From: Tricholoma matsutake
Lineage: Eukaryota; Basidiomycota; Agaricomycetes; Agaricales; Tricholomataceae
Assembly: GCA_026075535.2 (NCBI GenBank)
Contig: AP026544.2
Coordinates: 1-64,000, forward strand
Reading direction: 5' to 3'
Length of the DNA stretch: 64,000 bases
A program made the position numbers and the translations under genes. Of the stretch, positions 10,201-20,264 are shown piece after piece. Under the pieces are notes generated by a model. The model worked only from the letters and a program-made list of their open reading frames with translations. It did not search any database and had not been told where the DNA came from. The stretch's first letter is position 1; each line of letters starts with the position of its first letter.

Positions 10201-12109
10201 TAATTAAATTCCTTGGGAATTTTATGGTGCTTTTAGGCATTTTCCCTAGCGCCTCTTTGGATGGGTGTCCAAGTCGCCTATGCCAAGTCAAGTAGTCAGC
10301 GACATAAATGGTCGCGACATTAACCTTTTTGGTGCTCAATATATGAGTCCGAGCCCAATAGATCGTGTCATTCCTCCTTAGAGGGACACAATGCATGATT
10401 GGGTTTCCATGCTCGATGAATGAAATGTATGCGGAGGAACCACGCACATCACTTCCGTCTTGTAAAAAGACCCCCATTGACATCAATCGAGTATTAATGT
10501 CGGGTATGTAGTAGACGGGGTATAGTCGCGTTTCACGCGTCTCTGACTTCCCATTACATACTACCTGGTGCCTAATGAAGACTGCTCCTTTTCCTACTAT
10601 ATGAGTAGTACCAGTGGCCGTTTGGACCAAGGTAGAGTCCTTTCTCGGTAAAGGCTCGTAAGAAGCGAAATCTTTCATTTCACCAGTGAAGTGTTTTGAT
10701 GCGCCTGAATCCATGATCCAGTCGGCACCTTTCTTACAATCTCCCTTTGCACACATAGCACATATATTAAGATCTACATAATTCCATGATACATTTAATA
10801 GCGGTAAAATTTCACATGAAAAGTTCGCTGTATTCATAGGAATTTTAATCTTAGTGCTTGTGGCAGGGAAAAGGACTGACCTGTCATCATACGCCCCTGT
10901 ATCAAGGGGTTCATCGACGAGCATTTCGTCGACGGCTTTCCACACTTCCTCGTCAGTTACCGGAGGTTCGGATCCGAGGGAGACAGTATCGTCTTCTACC
11001 TCCTCGATCATTGCCTCGGTTTCTGGCTCTATCCTCCTTCTCTTACCTTCTCGCACCGTAAGGTGCTCTTCCAGCGGTCGCAGGTTTTTCGCGCTGCGCG
11101 GAAGTTGCATGCGCTCGAGGGTGTCTCGAGCTTGCTGGTATTCGGTGTAAACCGAGCGAGAAGAGGAGGCCGCGCCCGTGTATGCCTGTGCAGGTGGTCG
11201 GCGGCGAGGATCCCTTGTGGGAGTGTGTTCGCGTCGCTCGATGCGCTGTATGAGCGGCATCGGCGGTATGATGGTGCCATTACCATTTATGGTGGTAAAG
11301 GCGTTGGAGGCGAGGTGGGTATGTTTCTCTTTTGGCTTCTCCTCCTTAGTCTTTCTGTCCCCACGTCGTCCACGTTTTCGGGATGAGTCTCCGTTGCTGT
11401 TTTGCCCTTCTTTGGGCTGCCATTTGGGGTTTCCCCCCTTGCGCTTAACAGCGGAAAGTTTGTTGGCCTGAGGCTGGCCAGCAGGCTTTCCAACTGCTGT
11501 GCGCCTTGAGGCTTCAGCAACAATGGAGTCCTTGACATGTTTAAATGTCAAGGCGCTAGTGGCGGTCGTGTTAAGGACCGTTGCAGACAATGAGTCGTAC
11601 TCGCGCGGCATCGCAGCAAGTAAAATCATCGCCTGTACTAGCTCAGGGATGGCGACGTTAGCAGCCGTGAGGCGCTCAAATTTGTCAGCCATTCTCGCAA
11701 TCTCCGGTGCGGGGTTCGCAGCCGGGATTTTGATTGCTATTGCGGACCTAAAGTCCGAAAAGACTTGGGAGGGGCCGTCCACACCATAATCGGTGCGGAT
11801 GAGGTCCCACACCTCCTCAGCAGTGTCCTTTGTGTTGGCACGCTGCCGAATGGAGGGGGCCAGGCGGAGCACTAGGCTACCAATAGCCTGGTCATTTTTG
11901 TTGCTCCAGGTCTGGAGCTTGGCATTAGCGTCCGCTACCAAGGTAGCGTTCGTCGCCGTCAAAGGAGGCGCCGGGGGCGGTTTTTGCTCCGCCCCGCTAG
12001 TTATTTGCCAGAGGCCCTGAGACCTGAGCCACGCCTTCATAGAGTCGGCCCATAGAATGTAATTTGATCCATCGAAAGTTTGAACGAGTTTTTCAAGAGT
12101 TGAAGACAT
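7247..12109 (-). CDS. Copia gag-pol polyprotein
   Basis: 1620 codons ending in TAG. I start at the ATG at 12109 (MSSTLEKLV); the 11 upstream codons lack an ATG. Domains in order: gag (about 1-330), protease with DSGAS near 466, integrase zinc finger WHRRLGH..C-x2-C near 608-645, integrase core with HSDLKE near 670, VDPGGEF near 739 and NGRAERA near 775, reverse transcriptase with YVDD near 1302, and RNase H with SSTEAEY near 1508. The order protease-integrase-RT-RNase H defines Ty1/Copia. Gag has no canonical CCHC knuckle; it has a Lys/Arg-rich segment (about 235-270) and a short CAMCAKGDC cluster just before the protease. There is no stop or frameshift, so the protein is probably competent. 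VDPGGEF replaces the common SDNGGEF form. Confidence 0.96.
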   Translation of the reverse strand: MSSTLEKLVQTFDGSNYILWADSMKAWLRSQGLWQITSGAEQKPPPAPPLTATNATLVADANAKLQTWSNKNDQAIGSLVLRLAPSIRQRANTKDTAEEVWDLIRTDYGVDGPSQVFSDFRSAIAIKIPAANPAPEIARMADKFERLTAANVAIPELVQAMILLAAMPREYDSLSATVLNTTATSALTFKHVKDSIVAEASRRTAVGKPAGQPQANKLSAVKRKGGNPKWQPKEGQNSNGDSSRKRGRRGDRKTKEEKPKEKHTHLASNAFTTINGNGTIIPPMPLIQRIERREHTPTRDPRRRPPAQAYTGAASSSRSVYTEYQQARDTLERMQLPRSAKNLRPLEEHLTVREGKRRRIEPETEAMIEEVEDDTVSLGSEPPVTDEEVWKAVDEMLVDEPLDTGAYDDRSVLFPATSTKIKIPMNTANFSCEILPLLNVSWNYVDLNICAMCAKGDCKKGADWIMDSGASKHFTGEMKDFASYEPLPRKDSTLVQTATGTTHIVGKGAVFIRHQVVCNGKSETRETRLYPVYYIPDINTRLMSMGVFLQDGSDVRGSSAYISFIEHGNPIMHCVPLRRNDTIYWARTHILSTKKVNVATIYVADYLTWHRRLGHPSKEALGKMPKSTIKFPRNLIIPKDKIICPGCAEGKMTSKSFPESDSRADKSFELIHSDLKELPVLSYHKHKYFIVFLDDKTSYIWVQCLRKKSDAAAAIRQFQAMAKTQYGATIKRWRVDPGGEFKDRELQKQLKDLGIKIEMSAPHVHQQNGRAERAIRTIMEKSQTLRFTACLPQSWWEFCIEHATHLYNRTPIRRLKWLTPFEDLTKVRPDLNNLKVFGCGAYVYLPKEKRPTTLSPRSELMTYLGVEDGIKAYRFMRRNGAIFIGATALFDETMFPCCPRAKTPAKTDLGDFPPEPEDDDHSSGTDGDDPIPPQNPPLPPSSEDDDDLPSEQKAHDDATNAPPPPPPVSTEDFRPRREDQQEWQQLPRRSGRQRKIPNRPGNTYGEQRLPSDIERDIARDRYWKKSVGQDSDHNRTRPRPQQQEPVAGPSSAPHESVPDSNNQEHDHPMGEPDEAGYIKKITKEGGDELIRWLLSKAVTPSSGKSLVPNQFRDIARLPRQQQLEWKQACREELEALRKRQVYDIVDLPHDRKTIKNRWVFSVKSDGRKRARLVAKGFSQVEGVDFDEIFSPVVRYETVRLMFALASLEGMYMTGLDVKTAFLYGKLDEEIYMDQPEGFKLEGKERKVMRLRRALYGLKQASLAWWRELEAFMRTIGFVRASSDAGIFIHKDPKTGSIVIALVYVDDGLFMGKNKKLVDEKRNACLKHWECRSTEKVTEFLGMRVTQTAAKVKLDQTEYLAKVLERFEMTNAKIAPTPLPTGYKPSENTATPNAALRSKYQSVIGSLLYLMLGTRPDIAYAVIKMSQFSANPSQEHLDKAMYIMRYLVGTQKYSMVYDGEKSEGLQAFTDSDWAADTVKRRSTTGYFATLASGIVCWQSRLQKTVALSSTEAEYMALSDTCRQIVWIESLFQELGYTLKRVPICADNQGSIFIGSNPVQERRTKHIDIRYHYTRECIENDKVTVVFIPGSDNPADMFTKNLGAVLFRKFRDSLGITFEIQT

Positions 12110-12346
12110 GATTCTGTGGTGGCAGCTGTTAAAAGCGCTCAATCAGTCTTTTTACTCAATAAAACACGTTTAACGTTCTCAGGAGAAAACACTCCTTCAG
12201 AGTGGTTAACCCTAGTCAACCTAGGTTTTATATGCAGCTCGCAGGGAGCGCAATGCAGCTCACAAAGAGCGCAAGGTTATAATTTGGAGACAATGAAGTC
12301 AACGTCGTTCGCAGCTAATTAAAGCGCGTTCGCGACGTGCCCAGCA
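12110..12346 (-). other. Copia 5' leader
   Basis: Untranslated leader between the primer-binding site and the gag ATG. It holds a near-repeat, GAGCTGCAT..GCGCTC, seen twice at about 12235-12275. Confidence 0.6.
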
Positions 12347-12358
12347 GGGCCCATAACC
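12347..12358 (-). other. Copia primer-binding site, half-tRNA type
   Basis: On the minus strand GGTTATGGGCCC follows the 5' LTR without a gap. It complements GGGCCCAUAACC, the anticodon stem-loop of eukaryotic initiator tRNA-Met, not a tRNA 3' end. Drosophila copia and yeast Ty5 are known to prime from a cleaved initiator-tRNA half of this kind. Confidence 0.7.
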
Positions 12359-12663
12359 TGTTGGAGCAGACTATATACGCTGCACAGGGGAAGAGACTAC
12401 ACGTTCCTTACAACCTACCTGGGGTTTAGTTAGACTTACAGCTAGGGTTAGCAGAGGTAAGAACACTGTATTCCTACTACGGTACAGGTTCTCCTTATAT
12501 ACATAATAATAAGGATGTCACATGACTCGGGAATGTGTTTACCGCATGTATGCGCAGTAAGCGCAGTAACATGCGTATGCTGCATGTATCGCCTCATGTA
12601 TACATGTGTATGCTGCATGTATTGCCTCATGTATACAGCATGCATCAGGGATTAATTTCAACA
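12359..12663 (-). repeat. Copia 5' LTR
   Basis: 305 bp, TG..CA, identical by eye to 6910-7214. It is followed outward by the duplication GCAAC at 12664-12668. Confidence 0.96.
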
Positions 12664-13180
12664 GCAACGAGTTTGAGGACAAGTCGATCAAATGTTGCTG
12701 AGAAGGATAATTAAATTCCTGTGTACTGACGGGCAGCATGAGCAAAGGAGTCCAGGCGGTGGGAGCAGCCGTGTAGTGTTGTTTGGGATGCATCGTTTCC
12801 CAGTCACTCCGCTGGTCAGTCCATTCATGCTGAACCGATTCGAGTGGGAAAGCACCAGATGCCATTGAAGCGCTGTAGCCGTAACCTGTGTCGCGCAGAA
12901 ATGTTGCCTCAAGATAGCTTGCAGGAAAACAGATGTCAGCGGCACACGCGGCATAAGCGTCTGACGAATGAGGAATATTCTCGTAATGCTCCGCCGCCGT
13001 GTAAGTGTTGGGTTCTGGACAGTATTGAAATCCGAGACCTTCAAGATATTGACTAAACAGGGCTTTCTGATACCTCCATCGTTGCTCTATTGCTGCCCTC
13101 CGAGCTTCTGGAAATGTGGCGTAGAACTTCTCGTCTTCCTCCGGCATGGTTTGGGCGAACAATGACAGTGGTTGGTACAT
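12664..13180 (-). pseudogene. Zn2Cys6 transcription factor, 5' part
   Basis: The frame opens at ATG 13178-13180 (MYQPLSLFAQ; a second Met follows at MPEEDEKF) and runs 172 codons, rich in Tyr, Ala, Gln and aromatics, to the Copia insertion. Deleting the element and one TSD joins SSNSLL to CDDTLSL without changing frame. The pre-insertion gene then reads as two exons totalling 1074 bases, 357 residues, ending in the zinc cluster at 6269-6560. The frame now runs into the LTR and stops after about 40 foreign codons, so any product lacks the DNA-binding domain. Its normal targets are unknown. Confidence 0.85.
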
Positions 13181-14766
13181 CTCAGGCTGAGAAACCCAAT
13201 TATCAGGTCATGGACAGCTATTAGTGTTCAGATTTCACCCACCTGATTCATCCAAAAATGGTTTTGTTGGGGGACTACGAGGTCCGCCGGATAGGAAAAT
13301 TGCGACGCCATTGATAGGCGAACGGCGAGTGGTGGACTTAATCATTAATTGTGCCCAAGAGTAAGTCGAGAGTGAATAACAAGAGAGATTGAAAAGATGA
13401 CTCAACTAGTATACTGTGAGTGTCAATAAGTAATACTGTAGGAACCTTTCACATAAGAAGTTGAAGTTTCCTCAAGAAAAGAAGACCATCGCCACATGTC
13501 TCACCGATATGCCACTGGAAACCCCATTTGTTGCTCAGTGTTGCTCATCGGGCCTAGGCTCCAAATTATTGTTTCTCCTGATCTAGATTGGACCCCGCTT
13601 CTTTCATCTGATTCGGAAAATTTTAAAAGTCAAGGGGAAGGTTCTCCGCAGTTGGCGGTGTTCGCGTGATATAGTGAGTCCGGATGGCAGGTAACTGTGA
13701 GGTTTTCGACATGATGGTCAATCTGGAACATTGATGTGTATAGCTGGCTCTCGTGCTGAGCTGGCAAACTTGGTAAGGCTCACTTTCAGCTCTGCATTAA
13801 ATAAATCTTGTGTGAGATCTTTTCCAGGCGATTGATCGAGATAACTGCGTCCAGTTCTGGCCTTCATATGTTGCGGCCCCACAGATCATTGTGTTCAGCC
13901 GATAATTGCTCTTTTAGGAAGAGATTTCTGCACACGAGGCTAAAGACTCCCCCCTCAAGCTAGTCCAGGGCTCCACGCTCCCGAGTATTTTTTTTTTGCC
14001 AAAACAGCAGAAAATAGGGATCGACAAATTTTGCATCCACTATGTTAGTCGCCTCTCGATCTTGTTTTGATCTAGGTGCATGGACTTACCTCACAAAAGG
14101 AACCTTACCCTCTATTTGTCTAGCTCAGCGCATCCCACAATTACAGATTCAAATAATAAACCCAACTTCGAGAGAACAGAGCCGTGACCTTCCCCAGGGA
14201 TTTTCTGAAGAGGAATGGCCGCAGGCCGTAATTGCCAACGATCTTAGATATGCGAAGTATGCCGAAAACTGGGAAGGAACCGCCGACATGCCGAGTACAC
14301 CGGGTCCTGTGGCTTGCGAGGTCCATCAAAGAGAAGTTAGGTGCATGCAAGTTGAGGGGCGACCGTGGGCTGAGCACACCAGTAAACTGTAAAGGAGCAT
14401 TGAATTGGCTTGGTCGAGGATGGAATACACTATGATTTATCATTTATCATCTGACACTGTATTGCAACTTATCAGTGCAGGCACTCACGAGGGTCATTTT
14501 TTATCTGACGCTGATCTGTTCGGGACCGATTGACAGGCAGGCCGGTTAACGCACCAGGTGCCACAAAGTGGCGTCGCCTCCGTCTCAATGGCAGAAAAAT
14601 TGAGATCCTTCCAGCGGAGCTTCGAAAACCATGTTCACGAAAACACCGTCAACCCTGAAGAACTGATGCGAAGTTAAAGCGAGGCACACTTGATTCGCTG
14701 CCCGACAAGGCGATGACATCACGACCAGAGTGACAAGCAAACTCTGATTTTTCCCACAATAACCTA
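13181..14766. other. Spacer with no recognised gene
   Basis: Upstream region of the interrupted transcription factor, extending to the TA target of the next transposon. A 116-codon frame (14042-14392, +) and an antisense 100-codon frame (14141-14443) show no known domain. A T-rich run lies at 13988-13997. No promoter element is clear enough to name. Confidence 0.5.
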
Positions 14767-15042
14767 CAGTTGCGGACAAACAAAGTCAACCAATTTGATA
14801 TCTCTTGATTGGGAATTTTTGGCAGGAAACTGACTTCAGATTTGGATTCAGCGTGGCGAAATATGTCAAAAAACACAACTCCGAAGTCTTTCCCACGGGT
14901 TTTCGGGGTGGCCAAATTTTTATGCCAAAAAACATAACATTCTGTATCCTAATTGGGGTTCAAAACAGCATCAATCGACATCATCGCCTGGTTAGAAACC
15001 TGACGATGTTGTTTTTGCTTCCTGACAGCCCATGCGGCAGCA

Positions 15043-17476
15043 TTACCAGTACTTTCGGTATGCACTCATGAACCGCCAGGAACGGTTAATAAACCGCCGG
15101 ATTACATCGGCAGGGCATGCATTAAGGTAGCGAAGTGCGACATCTTTCGCCTCTGCGAAATTCTTCTTGGGTACCTCTCGATAATGATACTTGACCCATC
15201 CCCAGTACTTGAACAATGTATTAGACTTTGTTAATAATGATACAAGACAATCTTCATGTACCATTTCAATTGGATTGAGCTCGCAGTGGAACTTGGGTAA
15301 GAAAATGCATTCATGTCCTGCTTTCTTGATAAGAGTCTCGAGCATAGATGCTTGGTTGATGAAGCAACAATCAGTATTGTCAAACGGGCATGTACTGGTG
15401 CACACTTGGCACACATTTTAAACCCCGTTCAGTAAGAACACGTTCTAAACCTTTTGGCCTCCCGTCTGGAAGGGTCATCTTCTGGACTTTTCCTCGGTGC
15501 TCGGCAACTGGATTTGATTCAGGGATGACTGTATCATGCTGTATACGCTGCTTCCCACCATCTGACTTGTTCATCTCGGAAGCTTTGAGTGCATCGGGAC
15601 CCAATGATGCATGAGCTGATGACTGATCGAAAATGAAGAGCGCAACACAATGTGGGTGGGCTTTCTCAAACACTTCAATGGCATGTTTAACTTGAGCAAG
15701 TAATTGTTCTGTATCCCACCATGCATCACCCTTAGAACCAGGGTAGATGATTTTTCGAGCCTGATCCACAATATTTCCTTGAGCATCGTGAAGTACGAGA
15801 CGGCTCGTGATCGGATTAATGAATTCCGAGACATGAATGAGACAGCCTCGACCTTTCTTCTGTAAGATTGTCTGCCCTGGACCAAGCCATGCCTTCGCTT
15901 TGTAATCATTTACTGTGAGGCAGCTTTCATCGTGAAACTGGGGAATGATCTCTTTCTCGCCCTCTCTCAACATAGGAGCAACCTTTGTCAACTCAGGACC
16001 CTCAAACTTTATCATCCGCTTCTCGAATTTCGCCATCGCGGGAAGAAACACCTCATTGCGATACTTCACGACATCTTCCCTTTCGTGCCCATCCATATAC
16101 ACTCCCTTTTTCAGTGTCTTCAAGCACCATCCAAGTTTAAGAAGCCATCGCCGAGCTGTTCGTTCACAAAGCAGTCGTTTTAGCGAGATAGAAAGTGCAG
16201 GAAGGATCTCGTCATTGAGGGCATGCTGGAATTGACGAGGGGTGACTTGGCCAACAGGCTGTGAGGTGAGCCATGACCTCGCTGCTGTTTTGACGCGTTC
16301 ATCAAGCAATGCGCTGCGTGACATCTTCTCTCCGCCATGTTTCTCTATGGGCAACTGCTCGAAAACCTGATAATGATGAGCAAGCACTCGGACTTTGCGT
16401 GCATAATGCATTCCCTCACCCTTTTGCCATTGCCGCGCAATCTCAAGGCTTGCTTCCATTTTCCCATATCCTTTCAGTTGGAGGGTTGCAAAGTTACGAA
16501 GAATGAGAAGCTGGTTGACCTGGCTGATAGGTAATGTGTCACCACCCTTTTTCATGTCTTTCTTGATTTGTTTTCGTAGACCATCCCAGCCACGAATCTC
16601 AACTCCACCTCCCTGCACACACTCATTAAGATCATCCTCCCATCCCATCTCGTCTTCTTCCGGGGGAATAACTGCCTCCACGCTCTCCGCTCGGATTGCG
16701 GGTGGGATCTCGATGTCGACGGTCTCTTCGTGAATAACTGCTGGGTTGACACTCTACTCGCAGATCACAGGTTGGATCTGGGCCTCGACGCTCTCTTCAC
16801 GGATCACGGGTGGGATTTCCACTTCAACACTTTCTTGTCGGATTGTCACCGCCTCTGAATTGATAACATCATGTCCAGCGCTACTCTGTGGCAATCTCGG
16901 AGCATGAACCACCTTATGCATCGAAAATATAAAGCCGTCCAAAGTCTTTTGATTGCGGCTGGCCTTACGATAACGGTGTTGCGTGCGCTTTGATTTACTC
17001 ATTATGTCAGGACCCTTTACATACTGCTTGGGCCGCTCTGTGTTCCATAAGGTGAGTTTCCCTGATTGTGCATGAGTAACGCAAGACTGACCTGTTTTTA
17101 GCTTTTTAGTTTTCCTCAACTGATAAGGAAGCCAGTCTTCATCTGACATATCATCTCCCTCATCCAGTCCTAACTTGAACATGCTCTCCTGCAGTCCCTC
17201 ATCCTCCCAATCTCCACATAATGATGCTTCTTCGATTTCTGTGTCTGATTCCATGCCAGCATTGTCGTCACCGATAAGGAATCTTGTGCTGTCAATATGC
17301 AAGCCTAATGCTTGTTCGGGCCTGTCAAGGGAGCTGGGATTAATGGGTTCATGGGAATCATGTGGCGATGGCGAACACTCGACATCATTTATGATTTGGT
17401 AGCTGTGGTATGTTTGACTGGGTCGCCTGATTCCGAAGTCCAGCAGTGTTTCGGATGTGTTTTTGAGGTCGTCCAT
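15043..17476 (-). pseudogene. Tc1/mariner-type transposase (one stop, one frameshift)
   Basis: Starting at MDDLKNTSETLL (17476), the frame runs 240 codons, meets a TAG at 16754-16756 and continues in the same frame to about 15410. There a one-base slip is needed to reach the last exon (CPFDNTDCCFINQ..). A 54-base intron (15208-15261, GTACAT..CAAG) splits ELNPIEM from YWGWVKYHYREV. Acidic residues placed as the catalytic triad: FHDES (about residue 517), FIFDQSSAH (about 615) and CELNPIE (about 733). The C-terminus FINRSWRFM.AY is typical of the agaric family as I know it. The N-terminus has an acidic region and a run of 13-residue repeats (16661-16842). About 790 codons, long for Tc1/mariner. 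Confidence 0.8.
16661..16842 (-). repeat. 39-bp repeat in transposase N-terminus
   Basis: Four to five degenerate 13-codon units: IRQESVEVEIPPV, IREESVEAQIQPV, a unit broken by the TAG, IHEETVDIEIPPA and IRAESVEAVIPP. This is a short acidic repeat domain ahead of the DNA-binding part. The nonsense codon falls inside it. Confidence 0.75.
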
Positions 17477-18015
17477 GGGCCATTGGAAAATTTTTAGGAA
17501 TGTGAGGTGGCAGTCTGGTCCATTTTTCCCATTTTTTTTTGCGCCACAAATGTTAGACTAACCCACAAATATTTTAGTGTAATCATGCTCAGCTCATCGA
17601 GCGCTCTCGGTTGCACATTTTTTTCGGATTTTTCCTGATTTTTTAAGGGGGTGGCCAAAATTTTGGGGTTGTCAGGCCAAATATTTTTGAAATAAGGAAA
17701 TCGGCTCATAGAAATGTCTTCATTAGGTCCTAATATACATGTTTTTATGGTTTTTGACTACTCTGGAAGTTTGTGGCAGTGTCAAAAAATTGGGTCACCA
17801 AATTGGTTGACTTTGTTTGTCTGCAACTGTATAGCAACCAGGCCTTTCTAGTAGTGCCCATAATATTACTAAAGTTGATAGTACTCGCCACTCTACTCTA
17901 ATTTGGAGTACTCTAATTTGCTCTCCAGCTCCAATGCTCATATTGCAAATACATCTTCTATTACAAATGTGAATTTATTATATATGGTAAACTACTGCTC
18001 ACTTTACTTTCCAGG

Positions 18016-18408
18016 TATCCTGACTCGAAGCGAGAAGAGTGGGTGATGCCACTTGTGCCACCATTGTGCAAGAAGCGTCAAGTCCCCACCCAAGTCTTCA
18101 GCTTCCCATTCACAGAAGATGACCTTAGTGTTTGGGCAGAAAGATACAACATCCCAGGGGAAGACAATCATTACAGGTGCCACAGTGCTTGGAAGGCCAT
18201 CTGCTTGAGGCTACCTTGTAATCACCATCACATTATGATCATTCGCAACCCCATGGCGCCCTACTCACAATCAATGTGCTTTGTCATAGGAACCAATTTT
18301 AAAGCTAAAGACATGGAGCACACCCAGAATGTCGAACTCATCAAATCACTTTATGATGCTATCGACATGGGCAACTGCCTGGGATGGTTTTATATGTCTT
18401 GGGGCTAG
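18016..18408 (+). CDS. Unrecognised exon-like frame
   Basis: Following a good acceptor (TTTACTTTCCAG, to 18015), a frame reads YPDSKREEWVMPLVPPLCKK and continues about 130 codons to a TAG at 18406-18408. The composition is protein-like and shows no repeats. I do not recognise the family. Upstream exons are not apparent; the Tc1/mariner element ends 186 bases before it, so it may be the 3' exon of a truncated gene. Confidence 0.35.
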   Translation, partial: YPDSKREEWVMPLVPPLCKKRQVPTQVFSFPFTEDDLSVWAERYNIPGEDNHYRCHSAWKAICLRLPCNHHHIMIIRNPMAPYSQSMCFVIGTNFKAKDMEHTQNVELIKSLYDAIDMGNCLGWFYMSWG

Positions 18409-19699
18409 GTGCTGGTGATGACCGTGACATGTTGTGGATGGTACACTTTACTTTTTGAAGATGCTAAGCCCCACTCACTAGCATTGCATAGTGAGAAGAG
18501 CAACAATGGTCTGCTATGTAGCTAGTAGTTCCAAATGAACTAAGAATTGTTTACTCCTACCCCATCACTATCCATGGCGCTGCAATGATGAATGACTATG
18601 CATTATGTTTCCTTGTTCCTCCATCCATCGAAGTATTTGAAGCACACATTCACTGCTAGGAAAATAGTTACTCAACATCGCTTGGACCTGTGCTTGGACA
18701 ATTGTTGTGTGGATTGGTTGGAAGGTCCCTTACATGTGCTAATTCTTCTAGTCTCTACTTCACTTTGGCTCTTCCTGTGCTTGATCTTCCCACTGCATGT
18801 GACACTCCTTCATTCAACACAAGCAACATGCTCCTGGCCCACTACTAGCAGGTTCTCAATACATGCATCTCCTGCTCAGAGAAGATCTCCTTGAATGTTC
18901 TAACAATTTGGTGGATGACTATTTCATGGAGGACTTGCATGGGAGGACACATGCCAGTGAGCAGATGGAAGTGCTGAGAGTTGTCACCCACTCGCACCAT
19001 TTAACTGCTACCTTCAGTGTGGACGATACCAACACCTCGTCTCTTGTAAGAACATGGTGAATTTCTCAAAAGACCTGCTTCTAATGACAATTTTTCCTCT
19101 GCACCAGATATCGTCTCATCTATTGTGCCTTCAAACTAGCATCAGATGCAATGCACCACTGCTCCTATGCCTCTCATCATCTATTCCATCTATACAAATC
19201 CCCAAAACCTAGTACTATACATAACAATCAACTCTTCTGAGTCCACCCTGCATTTCCGCATCTGTCCCCATTGGAAACACCTCGACTTTACAAAAAAACT
19301 CTGATAAGTACTTATGTATGCAACCCTACATATGTGCTGTGCAAATACAGGGTCATAATGACTCAGACATGATCAGGCAACTACTGTCTTTCCCTATGGC
19401 CTCAACACATACAAAATTCCCACTGGCACCCTGCCCTCATGCCAAAGCATTTGTTCCTCTACCCTACCCTCCTCTCCAAGTATGTTGGATCTCCCAAGTG
19501 CCCTTGTGACACACAGTCGGGTCACACTGACCAACATGCCAGCAAATTCGGGATTTAGCAATATGAAGCAATTTTCAGGGGTGGACAAGCAGGCAGACAT
19601 ACACTACCACTCTCCTGCATGTTACTGTGGACAGTGTTGCTGTCGCCATTGGTGGAGATCCAGGGGAAGATGGACCTGTAGACAAACTGATCATGGCTG
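18409..19699. other. Spacer with no recognised gene
   Basis: Only frames of 60-100 codons, none with a domain I know. CpG is sparse. Probably decayed sequence. Confidence 0.45.
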
Positions 19700-20264
19700 G
19701 TACAGTTTTGTCACTACTCTTACCTTTCGCTAAAGCAGCCGAACACAAGAGGACCAGAATGGATGTGATGGTGATCCCTAACATCTTGCCAACATCCAGT
19801 GCAACAATTTTGTGGTGTTCAAGAATAGACAGGCTTTGTATAAGTCAGACATGGAGAACGAAGAAAGGAGGTAGCTTACTAAATGAACATTTCAAAAAGG
19901 AAAATGGCAACCAGTGCAGAGAGTTTATCACCCTGTGGAATTTCCATGACTCCAATCCACTGAATGCCTCTTGGCGCTTCATCACATGATCATAAGGTGA
20001 GCAATGCTCATGAACCCAACTTATATATTGAATGGGCCACAGTTTCCCCATCATCACTCTCATTGATGTCATAATAGCAAAAGCCAAGCCAACAAAAAGC
20101 AGTGTGTTTAAAGTGATGGCCATGTGATAGGCATCTGGTTCCAGTTCTGTGACCTTATCAAGTTCAAGAGAGATGTCAGCAACAGAGCTGCTGTTCAATA
20201 ATGTGTTCAAGATAAGCATTTGGAGAAGCTCATTGGTTACTTCAGTGGGATTGCAGGAGAACAT
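19700..20264 (-). pseudogene. DUF6535-like membrane protein fragment
   Basis: On the minus strand NPTEVTNELLQMLILN, NTLLFVGLAFAIMTSMRVMM, GKLWPIQYI and SGLESWKFHRVINSLHWLPF follow the order I associate with DUF6535 proteins of Agaricomycetes: a post-TM1 loop, a hydrophobic helix, a W..QY motif, an RQ..(Y/F)SGL..W motif and a next helix. A further hydrophobic segment (MLGITITSILVLLCSAALA, from about 19784) needs a frame change. An acidic N-terminal stretch can be read up to about 20450. The function of the family is unknown. Frame breaks suggest a relic. Confidence 0.45.

Larger units (their letters stand above)
6910..12663 (-). mobile_element. Complete Ty1/Copia retrotransposon
   Basis: A 5754-bp element on the minus strand: 5' LTR 12359-12663, primer-binding site, leader of about 240 bases, one gag-pol frame (12109 to 7247), polypurine tract 7215-7226, 3' LTR 6910-7214, and the 5-bp duplication GCAAC outside. 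Both LTRs are 305 bp, start TG and end CA, and read identical base for base. Identical LTRs and an open frame mean a very recent insertion that could still be mobile. It interrupts a Zn2Cys6 transcription factor in its coding sequence, in the same orientation. Confidence 0.97.
14767..17829 (-). mobile_element. Tc1/mariner-type DNA transposon, complete but mutated
   Basis: A 3063-bp element flanked by TA on both sides (14765-14766 and 17830-17831). The 31-bp terminal inverted repeats read CAGTTGC(G/A)GACAAACAAAGT.. with one mismatch. Between them lies one minus-strand transposase frame with a DDE-type core. TA duplication and the LPKFHCELNPIE block place it in the IS630-Tc1-mariner group. The transposase carries one TAG and one frameshift, so this copy is probably not autonomous, but its ends are intact and it could be mobilised in trans. 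Confidence 0.85.

Noticed and set aside
11029..11789. Several plus-strand ORFs opposite the Copia gag
   Set aside because: Antisense shadows of a clearly coding frame.
16754..17476. Separate gene upstream of the Tc1/mariner transposase
   Set aside because: It is in the same frame as the transposase, separated only by one TAG, and the 13-residue repeat runs across the stop.
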